Notes: a model not told the origin generated them from the sequence alone. A stretch of 64,000 nucleotides of DNA from Bimuria novae-zelandiae CBS 107.79 (GCA_010015655.1 ML976661.1:986075-1050074), one strand, 5' to 3'; shown: positions 10,615 through 23,556, counted from the first letter of the stretch. Program-made: numbers and translations.

Positions 10615-13600
10615 TCAACAGCCTCCGCCGCCATTAATTAACAAGTGGATACTGGATCCTGGCTCCAATCTACATGTCACAAACCACCGGCCGAAGACCT
10701 GGGAGAAGATCCGAGATGGACAACCAGACGACATCCTACTAGCTGGCACACAGGCCCTGCAGATACAGGAGTGGGGAAATGTCAAGCTGTTTGTTGATAC
10801 TCCAACCGGCGAACGTCGAGTGACTATGACATGGGTAGCACTTATTCCTACGTTCTTCACGTCAGTAGTATCACTATCACGTTGTCAATCAGTTGGTATT
10901 GAGTTCGACTCGGGACGTAGCTGTCTCTATCTGAGGAGCGCTCCAATGGACATATTCTGCACACTCAATAAGCAGGGTGGCCATTGGGTTATAGACTCCA
11001 ACAAGGCAACACGCCCGAACGCATCAGAGTTGTACACATTCGCGATTCAATTGAAACCAAGCTGTATAGAGCGCAAGCCTCTACAAGTCACCCCTATAGA
11101 AGCTTATTAGATGCTAGCTCATGCAGGACGACGCGCGATTGAACACCTAGAGCAGGCAGTAGATGGTATCAAGCTCGTTACTGGCCCCTAGGCCCCGCAA
11201 TGGAAGGAATATAAGAATTGCATTAACTCAAAGCTCTCTAAGATTATTAGTTAACGCCCTTAACACGAGCCTGCGATATGCCTCTTTAAACGTATTAGTA
11301 TTAACCTTATATAACTACGAAAGACCGGCGAAGCTTGCTATAATAAGGATAAGTGGCTCTTACACGCTGTGTGTTAATATAATAAATACTATTTAGGGAA
11401 GACTCTTCGTGATAAGAAGAAGGAGACTCTTACACGCGCCGTTTAATAAATACTAACATAGATACGTACCTAATTTAACGCCATTGTTGTGTACATTCGT
11501 TATAATAATAAGAAAGGCTTTGCTGATTTCTAGGATATCTTTAAAGATCTAGGCATCGCAGTTGAGCCTCGTACTGTTAGAGCGGAAGAAATAACTAGCC
11601 TTATAAAGAAGGCTGGCAATCTTATTATTATAATAGCTAGGACGCTGCGAATTGCAGCAAATTTGCCTAAGACGCTAACAAACAAGCTATGCTTGATGGC
11701 CATGTACATGCTTAATCAATTACTAACAGAAGTTACTAGTTAGAAGACACCCTATAAAGTTATGCGCAAGGTAAAGCCATCTCTAGCGCATATAGACGTT
11801 ATTAAAGCAAAGGCTCTATTTCGAAACACAAAGATAGCTAAAGGTGACAAGCTTGAAGTACGAGCAATCACTAGATAGCTGGTTGGATATAAAGGAACAA
11901 ACATCTTTCGTATCTAGGTCCCAGGAAGCGATAGGGTTGTTCAAACCCAAGACGTCATTTTCCTACAACAACAACGGTACTCTCCGCTAGAATCTCAGCT
12001 TTTAACTGAGGAGGAACGACGTGTGGTTACTATTCTTAATATTAATTTATTGGATAAGGAGGAAGATCCTGTTACCTAACAAATCTATTATAATATAACA
12101 CATCGTCAACCTATAGTTAAGGATGATGTTAAGGATTGAGAAGAAGAGGATACTAGGCCGGATGGTGCCGAAGAGCAGATTCATCAGGAGGCCTATAGAG
12201 GATTACCCACACCCAGAGAGACACCGGTACCTAGCACTCATAATCATTCCCAACCAAAAGGCTGGAGAGAGATTGCTCCTGGAGATACTACGCCAAACCA
12301 CCGTTAGAACAATGCACCCAGACGGACAAACCCTAATATTGCTACAGACAATATTGTTCTAGGGTCTCGTTGTTGGGGAGGTGATAGAGGAGACGATACG
12401 CCTAGGGACCACTTTAGTACGCACGCGTCTCTGTACTGGCAAACGTTTGCTACGGCAATCGTGCAGTTGCCCCTAAATAAAAAATGGAAGGTTTACCGCG
12501 ATTGTCTACCGCCGCCACTAAAGAACTAGGCTGAGGTTAAATCCCGCCCTAACGCTAATAGGTGGTTCGCTGCTATAGACAAGAAGATTAAGGAGTAGCT
12601 TCACAAAAGAGTATTTAAGAGGGTAAAAAATAATTTAAAGGATTACCTAGATGCTAAGACTCTACCGCTAATATAGGTCTTCACGTACAAGTTTGATGCT
12701 GATGGCTACTTGGCTAGCTACAAGGCTTGACTAGTCGTGAGAGGAGATCTGCAGACAACTTGGGATGACACCTACGCAGCTACCCTCGCGGCTCGAACGC
12801 TCCGCTTCCTCATCGCTATTATGTGCGCTTTCGGGCTTCTTGCCTACCAGTACGATGTCAAGAATGCTTTTCTCAATGCGTATCTTGCCCGACTCTGTTA
12901 CGTCTGGACTCCGGATGGGTTCCGAGACAGGCTAGGCAATATAATGCGACTACGCCGAGCACTGTATAGGCTCAAGGATGCTCCAGCGCTGTGGCACAAA
13001 CACCTGAAGAAGACACTTATTAATATGGGCTTTACGCAAGTGAAGGGTATCCCTTGCCTATTTACTAATAGCAAGCTAATACTATTCTACTACGTGGATG
13101 ATATCGTCGTCCTTTTCCGCAAAGGCGATCAGCAATATCATTAATAGTTTAAACGCGAGTTTATGAAATAATACAAGACACAGAGCTTAGGAGAACTACG
13201 TTAGTTCCTAGGAATACGCATTATTAGAGACTATGTAAAAAGCAAGGTCTAGATAATTCAAGACTCTTACATCGCAAAAGTCTGCCACGATCACAATCTA
13301 CTTTAAGGAAGCCAACACCCTAAGGTTCCTCTACGCGAGTCTTATCTCCCCCTAAGCACGGATAAGCCTAACAAGGAGCGTACCCGCCTATATTAGATCC
13401 TAGTTAGATGTCTGGGTTTCATCTTATACTTTACCCGGCCTAATGTGGCAAAGACGCACTTAATACTTGCCCGCCATTTAAATAATTCTAGCTAAAAGCA
13501 TCTTGCTACTGTTAAGTCTATATAGTAGTACTTATATGACTTTTGATTCTGGGCAATTAGAGCAACGATAGCACGCTCTAAGAACGCTAACTACATCTAT

Positions 13601-14125
13601 TAAATTAATAATAAGGAAGCTAAGGAGTTATTATTCTTTAGTGCCTCTAATGCTGCGTTTGCTAATAATCCTAATACTACTTAAAGCTCTTTTGCCTATA
13701 TGTTTAAGCTCTATAGAATAGTTATTAATTAGAAGGCAAAAATCATAAGATCTGTTGCTAAATTAACTACTAAGGCCAAACTATTTGCCCTATCGACTGC
13801 TGGCACTAAGTTATCCTGGTAGATAAACACCTTTGAAGCTATTGGATTCAATCCAGAGGTTTAACCTACGTTGTACTGTGATAACCAGCAAACAGTCTCT
13901 ATCGCTAATAAGGATAAAGAAAAGCTCGACACAAAGCTAAGGCATATTAAAGTACATCAGATATAGATCCGCGAGCAAGTTAAAGCTAGGAACATTAACG
14001 TTACCTAAATAGGAACTGCTGATATGCCCGCTGATGGATTGACAAAGGCTCTCTCTAACAGTAGCAAGCACGAGCGATTCTTAAAGTAACTAGGAATGAC
14101 TAATATACGCCACAAGTTGTTGGTG
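10615..14125 (+). pseudogene. copia Pol (protease, integrase, RT, RNase H), stops
   Basis: Protease: WILDPGSNLHV near 10645-10680 has the D-x-G-S-x-H pattern of copia proteases. A GAG-pre-integrase-like segment lies up to about 11160. Integrase is largely destroyed (about 11400-12100). Reverse transcriptase is at about 12680-13140, with QYDVKNAFLNAYL and the catalytic YVDD box (FYYVDDIVVLF, about 13087-13118). RNase H covers about 13580-14080 with DNQQTVSIANKDKEKLDTK and ADGLTKALS. Most stops are TAG/TAA. The reverse transcriptase open block contains no stop for 135 codons, much better preserved than its surroundings. Confidence 0.8.
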
Positions 14126-14312
14126 TAGAGGATAAGTTTGTTACGTCTATTGTCACATAATAGAGTACTACGTAGGGAGGTGCCCTGGAGGCCCTCTGTC
14201 CACTCGTTTTGCATTACTCTACTTGACAGCACTCCGCTACCTTTGTGCTGTGGGAGGTGTGTTAGAGTGGAGTAAGATATCACATGATATTGTTAACCTG
14301 ATGTAGACTAGT

Positions 14313-14703
14313 TGTAACCTTAAATGATATTCTACTCATGAGGAGCAGAAGGTTAGCCTTTTGCTCCGCGACATTATAGCTTAATTTTATTTATATAATT
14401 ATATATTATATAATATTAAGATTGTATAATATTATTAGCAAGGTCCAGACTTAATATTATACGTAACAAACTATTATTTTAGTAACTAAGACTACCTAGC
14501 AGTGGTACTATGTAGGCGCCGCTAGCTCTATAAATAGAGCCTCCTCTCTTTGTTATCCTTGCTATTAAAGTTAAAGTCGAACTCTGTCCTTAGCTCCCTC
14601 TAGACTCTTAGTAATATATTATTATTAATATATAAACTACCTACTGCGTAGTAAAAGTGCTTTCTTATAAACTTATTATAATAACTTTCCTAGACTACTG
14701 TAA
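14313..14703 (+). repeat. 5' LTR of Ty3/gypsy element (probable)
   Basis: Starts TGTAACCTTAAATG exactly where the copia LTR stops and ends about 14700, before TGGGCTACACCC, a plausible primer-binding site starting TGG once the MITE is removed. The 3' boundary is inferred; no second copy is present because the 3' LTR of this element is missing. Contains a TATAAATAG-like promoter motif near 14530. Confidence 0.5.
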
Positions 14704-14707
14704 TGGG

Positions 14708-14835
14708 CAGACTTGTCAACAATCAAGCCAATCAAGCCGATCTAACCAAATTTAGTAACATCTTAACCTACACGAGCTAGTAAATTACCATATTAGGCTA
14801 GACCGGCTTGATTGGCTTGATTGTTGACAAGTCTG
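14708..14835. mobile_element. 128-bp MITE with hAT-type 8-bp TSD
   Basis: Inverted repeats of about 38 bp, starting CAGACTTGTCAACAATCAAG on each side, cover more than half of the element. The target duplication is GTAATGGG at 14700-14707 and 14836-14843. TIR ends CAG...CTG with an 8-bp duplication point to the hAT superfamily. No coding capacity; it needs a hAT transposase in trans. The TIRs contain intact CpA and TpG, so it appears little RIP'd. Confidence 0.9.
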
Positions 14836-14843
14836 GTAATGGG

Positions 14844-16637
14844 CTACACCCAGTTGTTGCCTCGGATCCTTAACCCTTAGTTATGCGAACCCCAGATATA
14901 TAAGTTTAACGCCTAAAGCTTAACTTTAGACTCTTTATTAAATTTATAAGTATTCTTTTAGTACCTTTAGCTTCTTAAGCACCTAGCCCCTTATATTAAA
15001 TTTAATTACTTCTACCCATCGCGGGATAAGTAGATTTTAATATAACTATAAACTAAAGCTACGAAGCAGCACACGAAGTTAAAAGACTTACGTAGATAAA
15101 TACTATAAAGGCGACGCCTAGACCTGCGAGGAAATAGAACCCTCCCTAGCAAGTAATTAAAAAGGAGTCCTAACGGACACTTAACGCTAGCAAGACTATC
15201 TTTACTAAATAAAGAAGTTATAAAAATAAGAATAGGACTTTTTACTAAAGGTCCGCGTCTTAGCGCGAACGATTATACGTAGCAAGCTATTAGCTTATAA
15301 AGGAGTAATAGCTAAGGAAATAAAAGGATAGCCTCCTTATTTATAACTAAACTCTAAGTATTAAGAGTTAACGAGAACGAAATATAGCAATTCCTAAGCA
15401 AAATTAAAGTACTTATTAACCTTTAAGACACCCTTTAGACTCCGCCGCAAGGAGTAAGAGGACTAACTAAAGAAATAGTAAGAGAGCGCTAAGAACCCCT
15501 AATAATATAATAATACTTTTAAGAGATAGGAGGTATAAATTAGCTATTAAAAGTAGACTAATAGATAGAGCTGCTAAAGAGATTAATAGTAGAGCTTGTC
15601 TTAAACTAAGGAAGAAGCCACCACCCTAAGATCCTTAACCTAGCCTACTTTAATAGCAAACGACGGGATTACTGCTGCTTTAAAATAGTAATGCAATATA
15701 AGCTCCTAGAGGATAAGGACTACCTTAGAAATATACCTAGATATATTATTAGTTAATTAACAGGACGTGCAGCGACAGTGGGAATTATATACTTAAACTA
15801 CTACCTAGGGTGCACTAAAGCTAACCTTTAGAAGCTACTAAACTATAACTTCTATAACTACCTGGCGGAAGAAATCGCGCGTAACTACTTACTTATAATA
15901 TAATAAGGGAACTAGAAGCTTCGTAACTTTAATCTTAACTTTAATAACTATGCTATAGAAGCCAAGGAGCATAGTTAAGAGATCTTAAAAAACTTATACC
16001 TTTAAAGCCTCCGCGAGGACTTACGGGACTAAATAGTTATAGTAGATATAGATAATAATTAGGACCTGTAAGGGGTCTAGAAGAGGGTTAATAAGGTTAA
16101 AGAAAACCTTTTCTAAAATATATTATAGTTACTAAAGTTTTCTGCTAAGAACGGGGCGCTAGACAAAATAGATTAGGAACCTACCTAAGCTAACCCTAGA
16201 AGGATATCTAGCTAATAAAGCCAAGATAAAAGACACTAAGCAACGGACAAAGCCACAGGACACAGGTCTAGCAACACCTAGAAACAAGCCACGTAGGTGT
16301 CGCGCGAGGTAATAGAAACCCGTAAGAAGAATGGTTTTTATAGAGATACGGGATATCGCGTAAAGTAGTGTAAACTTTTACCTATAATAAAGTTAGCATA
16401 AGTTCGCGCTACTACACCTGCTACTAAGAAATCCTCTAATAAAAAGTTTAATATAGCCTCTACTAATTTAGAAAACTAGGTCCTCTTAGCAACAGTCGCC
16501 GCCAGGAGGTAAAAGTAGGAAAAAGGTAAAAGATAAGTTTTAATAACTTTTAAAAGCTATAGCTAGACTTAATACTAATAATAGTACACTCGCTTATTAA
16601 TAACATTATGTTTATATTAACAATAATTAATTTAGGT
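14844..16637 (+). pseudogene. Ty3/gypsy Gag region, degraded
   Basis: Plus-strand Gag remnant between the primer-binding site and the pogo insertion. Long near-continuous frames rich in Lys/Glu are interrupted by TAA/TAG. Near 16330-16380 a remnant of a nucleocapsid-like motif reads YRDTGYRV followed by a cysteine. The start codon cannot be placed. Confidence 0.5.
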
Positions 16638-18495
16638 TAGAGTCTCCCCCCCAGATTTAACCCAACCCCAGATTTAACCTAGCAAAATTAACTCTGCGCA
16701 CGCGATCGCATTGCGCGTCGCGTGCGCTTTACCAGCCCCTCTAATAAACTATCTACTAAATAATCCGAACCTTCCGCTTCCTCCTAACTATCTTCTTCTA
16801 GTACTATAACCTTTTGTAGGCGCCCCCTTGCTTATTTTATTATTAGCTTCGCCTCCTTCTCGCGGGCGATCTACAACACTTCCGTTGTTATGTAGATTAA
16901 TTAACCTTCTAGTTAAACTCTTTTTCCTTTTTTAGCCTTCTTTCGCTTTTAAAGAAGCTTAGACTAATTTGCGATCTGCTTAGCTTAAATAGCTATTATA
17001 GTATTCTATATTTTATAAAGGCGTGTTATCTACTCTGCGTAGCGTTTTACTAGCGAGAGGACTGCGGGATCCTCGCGAAGCAACTCTATAAATTACTTAT
17101 TTAATTTTAGTAGTTCTACTAGCTTTGGAGGAGAGCTCTATAGTAGAGAGAGATCTAGATTAGTCGCTTGTTATAGTGTAGCTAGGACAGGTAATAGTGG
17201 GGGCAACTTGCAAGACAGGTTACTAAAAACGCGCATAGGTAACGCAGGCTATAAGCTAGTAGCACGCTATTTACTAAGTATATTTTTCTTTAATATTGCC
17301 TTCTCTCGTGCGCAGGATAGTAATTCTATCTACTCTAATCGCGGGATGCGCTATAAGCTGAGCCGGGATATCGCATGCGTCTCACAGGAGTAATACTATT
17401 TAAACGCCAAAAAGATACTAAGATCAAGAGGTTAGAGTATATATAAGCAATAAGCAGGCATAATTAGAAGATTAATCTAATTTCTTATATAGTAGGCGAT
17501 AAAATCTGCGCGTATATAACTTCCATGTCTATCCGCAATAAGTAAACGCTAGCGCCCCGCAGCCTTATCGCGGGTTAATAGATTAAATACTCTCTTTAGC
17601 TATTCCAGACCTAGGTTATTTAATGTCTAGCCATTCTTACTAGTAGCAAAATGCCACCCTAGAGGCGATTACTTATTAATCCATCGTGTGTTAATGTTAT
17701 TTCCTTTAAAGATTAGGAGGGGAGCCAGCGCTTCGCCTATAGCATTAATGTACTTAATATCTGTAACCTATTCTTACTTCCTAGTAATTACTTTGTCCTT
17801 TTAAGTAGCATTAAGGTACACTAATACCTTTATAATCTGCTCCTCACTAACACCAAATCCTGACTTATCTATATTCTATATATCCGAAGGGAGGTACGCA
17901 TGCTCCTTTATTTTTAAAGCTACTACGTTGAACCAGTGCTCTACACGCGCGTAGGATACTCCTTCCTTTCGTAAATGCTTAAGATGCCTAGCAAATACCC
18001 CTTTTATTTTAGGGTTCCTCTTTTAGAAACGTATAATCTATTTATTATTAATATAGGAGAGTAATTATAGAGGAGGGGCTAGTTGTAACGCGTGCGTAAC
18101 GCGTGTGGCCTGTATAAGAAGGGCAAGCTCCTTTAGTATTAAGTAAGTAATTTAGGTTCTAGTAATAGTGTAGTTTTTAATTTATAGTATAAGAGTCTTT
18201 TCTTCCGTGTTTAATAGGATCTAAGCCATTTCGTGGCTTGCAGACTGCGTTAAGCCGCCGTGATGCCTACAGTATAAGGTACGTCGCGAAACTTTAAAGA
18301 AGTCTATAGCAGAATTTAGAGAAGAAAAATCTTTATTTTAAAAGGTATATAAAGCCTTCTGTATTTAAATTTCGCGATTTAATTGTCTTTTTGGTGTTTG
18401 GGGAGGCATTAGTGGGGATAACGCGTGATGCATGCGCGTCGCGTGCTTTTGCTGGGTCAAATCTGGGGTTGGGTCAAATCTGGGGGGGGACTCTA
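16638..18495 (-). mobile_element. pogo-like DNA transposon inserted in gypsy element
   Basis: Terminal inverted repeats of about 50 bp begin TAGAGTC and contain the unit CCCAGATTTRACC twice. They are flanked by TA at 16638-16639 and 18494-18495. It lies between the gypsy gag and pol, and the gypsy sequence resumes directly after. The transposase is on the minus strand. A G/C homopolymer run lies inside each TIR. Confidence 0.87.
16688..18409 (-). pseudogene. pogo-family transposase, stops throughout
   Basis: A 573-codon frame from ATG at 18409 (MPPQTPKRQLNREI) to TAA at 16688. It contains a CENP-B-like N-terminal DNA-binding region, a middle segment reading GNNINTRWINK near 17675-17710, and a DDE core piece LLIADRHGSYIRADFI near 17517-17565, where intact relatives have DGHGSH. 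Many in-frame TAG/TAA codons fit RIP. The C-terminus is acidic (VIVLEEDS). Length is normal for the family. Confidence 0.8.
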
Positions 18496-21174
18496 TTTAA
18501 CCTTTAGATTTATATTAAAAAAACTTATAACGAAAGCCTACCTACAGCGTAAGAACCTACCCTATCTACAGGAGGTTATTAGTATTAGAGGCATGCGACT
18601 CTTTATACGCGAAGTAGTCTAACTAGAAGTAGATATTAATAGTTATATAGAATTAATATAACTATATGTCTTACCTAACGACGGGTCGTACAACCTAATC
18701 CTTAGCCTAACCTAAATAAAGAAAAATAGGGTTAAACTAGCCCTAGCAAAGAAATTAATCTAGATTAGAAGTTTAGGCACCCGCATCCGTGACTAAGAAA
18801 GCAAGAAACTATTAATAAAGCCCTAAGAGGTATTAGCCGCAGCCTTTATAGCCCTAGATTAGCGTAATTAACGCCTGGAAAACGGGGCTAAGGTATTTTC
18901 TATATTAATAAAGGATATACAGAAGGCGTTAACCCGCAAGCTAAAAGTAAACCTATAAAAGTTACTACTTAAAACTTTTAAGGACTTATAGCGTATCTTC
19001 TACAGGAAATAAGCTAACAAGCTCCCCCCGCACTATAGACCTAGAGTAGATCTTTCTATCCCTCTCGTGGAAAAAGATAGCAAGTCCTTAAAGATTCCCT
19101 ATAGCCCTCTATTTAATATATCTCGCGAAGAGTTGCTCGTCTTTTAGAAAGAGCTTACTAAATACTTAAAGAAAGACTTTATTTAGATAAGTAAGTCTAG
19201 CGCTGCCGCCCTAGTATTATTTACTAAGAAACCTAGCAAAGGACTACACTTTTATATTAATTATTAAGCCCTAAACGCTATCTTAAAGAAGGACTAGTAC
19301 CATTTACTATTAATTAGCAAGACCCTTTAGCTCCTTGCGTAGGCTAAATAGTTTAGTAAACTTAACGTAATCTAAGCCTTCTATAAGCTTTAGATAATAA
19401 AAGGCGAGGAATAGAAGACGGCGTTTAAAACCTAATTTAGTCTTTATAAGTAGCTAGTAGTTCCTTTTAGCCTAGCTAACGCGCCAAGTACGTTCTAGTA
19501 GTATATTAACTAGGTGCTAAGGGAGAACCTCGACAACTACTACTTAGCGTATATAGATAACGTTCTTATCTTCTCTAGTGGCAGCCGAAAAGACTATAAA
19601 GAAAAAGTACGTACTATAATCTAAAAGTTAGGGGCCGCAGGACTATACTTAAATATTAAAAAATCTAAGTTTTGCGTTAAAAAGACTAAGTACCTTAAAT
19701 TTATTATAGAAGTTAACAAGGGCGTAAGCATGGACCTAAATAAAATTTAAGTAATTTAGGAATAGGAGCTACTAATTTTAGTAAAAGGAGTCTAAAGCTT
19801 TATAGGCTTCGCGAACTTTTATTAAAGATTTATACGAAACTTCTCTGGCATAGTCAGCCTCCTTATAAAGCTTACTAGTAAAGGAGCAGAATTTATCTAG
19901 GAATAAAAGTAGTAGCACGCATTTAACTTCCTAAAGATAGCGTTCTATACGGACCCCGCGCTAGTCCACTTTAATCTTAAATAAGAATTAGTACTAGAAG
20001 TAGACACCTTTAGCTAGTTAATTAGGGGATACTTCTCTTAGTATAATAATAATAGGATTCTGCGCCTAGTGGCTTACTTCTTAGCGAAGAATAGCCTAGC
20101 AGAATATAACTATGCTATTTATAATAAAGAGATGCTCGCAGTTATTAAATACGTAGATAAATAAGACTATATATATTAAGTAGTAAAGTACCTTACGGTC
20201 TACACTAATTATAAGAACCTTACGTATTTCGCTACTAAACAAAGGTTAGACAAACGATACGTTTAGTAGGTAGACACACTTAGCTATATTAATATAACGT
20301 TTGTATATAGACTAGGGTTAATAAACTCAAGGGCGAACGCCTTTTTCTAAAGGGACTAAGACCTGCTAAAGGATAGTAGAGATAATAGATTAAAGTTAAG
20401 GCACTTTATGCTTCTTTAGGAGACTACTAAAAGAAATAGCTTAAAGTTTTTTATCCCCTAAATACTTACTATTATAGAGGAACCTAACTGCACTAAAGTA
20501 GATAAGGACCTAGTACTTACTTACCTAACACGCCCTAAACCACCTATATTAACCCTTTAAGGAGGCGATAGCCCTGCTAAGCAACGCGAACTAGACTTTA
20601 ATACTATATAGTAAGAGGTAAAACGCGATAAAGATAGTGCGTATAGTAAGATAAAGGCCTATGTTAAGAACGGGCTTAGGAAGTTTAAACCTAGGTAGAA
20701 GTTATTTATTAGTATCTTAGAATATAGTATAGATAACTAAGGGTACCTACGCTATAGGTTAAGATAATAGGTACTAAAATTAGAACTTTTATAGATAAAG
20801 CTAATAGTAGTCGCGCATAGTTTCCTAGCTTTAGGATACTTAAGATAAGAAAACACCTATAAGATTTTTACTTAAGACTACTTCTTCCTAGGGATATTTA
20901 ACTAAGTAAGGCAGTACATCAAGAACTGTAATATCTATAAAAGAACTAAACTATAGAGAGAAGCAAAATAGGGCCTACTAAAGCCCTTACTACTACCTAA
21001 ATAAGGATAAAAGGATATTATAATAGACTTTATTACTACCCTACCCGAGAGCGATAGCTACACGAATATTATAGTAATTATAAATAGACTTAGCAAGGAC
21101 TCTAAGTTTATTAGTCTCTTAAATCTTAATATACCTACGGTCACGATAGCGTTCCTTTAACACTAGGTAGCAGA
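18496..21174 (+). pseudogene. Ty3/gypsy Pol, RIP'd and truncated in integrase
   Basis: Reverse transcriptase at about 19130-19660: TKKPSKGLHFYINY near 19226, ANAPSTF near 19475-19500, and the catalytic box now reading YIDNVLIFS (about 19549-19577), where YIDDVLIFS is expected, so the second Asp is lost by a G-to-A change. RNase H lies at about 19900-20300 and integrase at about 20790-21174 (DFITTLPES near 21030). The frame stops being gypsy-like at the LTR at 21175. Confidence 0.75.
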
Positions 21175-21626
21175 TGTTATGAGGCTCTCACACCTTGTTC
21201 CGATCCGGGTTAGGGCGGTAAGGTATCGTGGTGCTTCACGGATTATTCAGTGGTACAAGTTGATGCGACACTTAGCGCGGCTAGACAATCTAATCTTATA
21301 ATAAATAAGATAACTATTAGTCTGTATAGGAGAACGTACTCGCACAGAAGATATATAAGTTAACTACAAGGAAGGAAACAACAATAGGAAAGTCGCCACA
21401 CTATATACTAGCCTATTCCTTCTTCGTAGTCCCGCCAAGGCCTTGTAGTCCCAGGGACTACGGTAGTCCCATGGGACTTCCTTTTATGCGGGACTTTGTC
21501 ACGTGACTGCTGACTAAGCTGCCCCGCGCCCCGTTAGGTCCCGTTAACTCTGCTACTTCGTCAATAATTACTCTCTTGGCGTAATTGTCTGGCATCTTCA
21601 TCCTTGTGGGGTTCGTGGTCGTAACA
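21175..21626 (+). repeat. LTR, 452 bp, with mismatched flanks
   Basis: Begins TGTTATGAGG and ends GTCGTAACA. Same family as 2584-8050 (inverted) and, for its first ~198 bp, 62714-63146. Flanking pentamers differ (GCAGA left, TATAC right), unlike the other two copies. The left neighbour is gypsy integrase and the right neighbour a pogo-type relic. It contains a stack of short palindromes around GTCCCATGGGAC and GTCCCAGGGAC. Balanced base composition. Confidence 0.82.
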
Positions 21627-22370
21627 TATACTATAGCCTTTTAATATTTATATTTTTAAATTACTCCTAGCAGCGTATATAAAAAAGCTTATAAAATACT
21701 TATTTAAGTACTAAGCGCTATTAATAGTAGTAAAAAAAGACTTTTTTAACCTATTTTAGAAGGCTTAGTAGAGTTATACAGCTTTACAATTAGTTGTAAA
21801 GGCCTTTATATATATAAGTATATAGCCTTAAGACCTAACGCATATACTTAAGAGATTTAGGGAATAAATACCTTTATTAGGAGAGAGCTTTACGTTAGTA
21901 CTTAGCGCGTTAGACTAGCGCAAAGTTAAAAGGCTTTTATATTTTACTATTAATAATATTATAAATAAAGTAGCGTGCACGCTTAGCTCTATAATATATT
22001 TAATTTTTATATAAAATTAACTTCTTAAGTATAAAAACTATAGCCTATAAAAGGCGCTAGTTAATTAAAAGCGTTATAAAAACAAGGGTAAAGCTTTGCC
22101 CTTAGGTACGCCTAAGCGCTATAGTAGAGGTACTACTTTCTAGTCTCCTATAATAGTATAAAGAGCTCACGATGCTCTCGCTTAACAAAAGATAGATAAA
22201 TAAAAGGAGCTACTCTAAAAAGCGCGTAAAAAGGAAATATAAAAATTAAATAAGGAGCTTAAACTACGTTTATAAGTAGAGAGGCGTATTGCGCGCGTAT
22301 AAGCTTAAGAGGCGCGCATAAGGGAGAGAGCTAAAAAGGACGCTTAAAAAGCTCGTCGCTAATAAGCTTA
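21627..22370 (+). pseudogene. Relic of a pogo-type transposase C-terminus (tentative)
   Basis: AT-rich and heavily mutated. From about 22075 the plus strand reads as a Lys/Glu/Arg-rich tail with segments like KSSRCSRL and AKEDA-type repeats, resembling the coiled, basic C-terminal end of Fot1/pogo transposases. No TIR could be assigned. Ends where the outer Fot1-like element starts. Confidence 0.35.
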
Positions 22371-23556
22371 TAACGTGTTTTATAAGCGAGCGGCCCATAC
22401 AAGCGAGCGGCCCATCCCACCAACTTTTATACCTTTATAGCAACCTATCTTAACAACACAATAAGATAATAGTATATAATTGCTATACTAGATTAAATAG
22501 TATCTATAATATCGTTCTTGCATGTTTGCATATTATAGTTAGTCTTCTTGCAGCGGCTGCAGCGTGTTAAAGCCTACTAATTAGCACCTAATCGCGCCTT
22601 ATCTTAATGTATTTCTACCTCTATCTGCTACTTAATATCCTTTTAAGCGATAATCTTCTCTGCTTTTGCCTTTGTTAAGGTACCCTGCCTCTGGATCTGC
22701 TTCTTTTTGCGCTATTTACGCGTTATAGTAGCCTTATTAGCCTTCTTAAGCCTCGCGATCCGATCGCGCATAAGCGTACTTTCGTAAGCTATTACCTTAG
22801 CGCCCTTTTTAAGCTAATTAAGCGCTATAATAATAGAAGTAAGTAATAAGCTTTTATGCCTTTAAATCTTATCGCGAATTACTATTAATTAAGCCTCTAG
22901 CTTGCGCGCGTTGCTTAGTGTTTTAGCTTCTTAAAGGGTAACCTTTAGTAGAGGCAGCGTCGGCGTACGAAGCTTAATATTAAGCTTTAATATTACTACC
23001 TCTAGGTCGTGTAGGACTAGGCTAGCGCCTCGAAAGCTTGCGTAGATATTTTCCTTTATAATTAACTACTTATAGGCTGCGTAGAAGGCTAGTAGGAACT
23101 CTAGCTTTGTAATATAGTTAATATAGTCGCGCATTAGGCTTTTAATCTAGTAGCTATACGCGCGCTTTAACGGCGAAAAGTAGCTAATATTAAGTAGCTA
23201 TAGGAGGTGCGACGAATGTGGTAGTATATAAAACGTATAGATATTATTCTCCTTGTAGAGCTCTTAAAATTCGAGCAAGTTATAGCTCTTATAGCTATTA
23301 AGTATAAGTAGCTAGCGCGCGCCTATCCTACACTTTACTATATACTTAATAAAGTATCTTAGCCACTTTACTCTAAGCTTATTAGTAGTCTAGCTATTAT
23401 TACTAATAGCGAAAGCCTAGTCGCGCGGTATATTATCGTCCTGGTACTAGGTAGAGAGGTAATACTAGCTAGCGAAGATAATAAAGGGCGGGATTACCTA
23501 GCTAGTAGCGCTAATTCTATAGATTGCTATAGTCTACCTATAATTGCCTAGCTAGA

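Larger units (their letters stand above)
9161..14312 (+). mobile_element. Ty1/copia retrotransposon, 3' LTR truncated
   Basis: The 5' LTR begins TGTTAGAGTGGAGTAAG at 9161. The same sequence restarts at 14260 as the 3' LTR, directly after a purine-rich tract (GTGGGAGGTG, the likely polypurine tract). Only 53 bp of the 3' LTR remain before the Ty3/gypsy LTR begins at 14313, so its 3' duplication is lost; the 5' flank is ATAGA. The internal region encodes gag, protease, integrase, reverse transcriptase and RNase H in copia order. RIP damage is patchy: 10187-11110 and 12737-13144 remain long open frames while the rest is full of stops. The end of the 5' LTR is not certain (somewhere around 9300-9380). 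Confidence 0.87.
14313..21174 (+). mobile_element. Ty3/gypsy retrotransposon, 3' truncated, RIP'd
   Basis: Inserted in the copia 3' LTR. Order on the plus strand is LTR, gag (about 15060-16560), protease, reverse transcriptase, RNase H and integrase, as in Ty3/gypsy. It ends abruptly inside integrase at 21174, where an unrelated-family LTR begins. It carries a hAT-type MITE next to its primer-binding site and a pogo element (16638-18495) between gag and pol. Nearly every long frame is destroyed by TAA/TAG codons. Confidence 0.8.
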
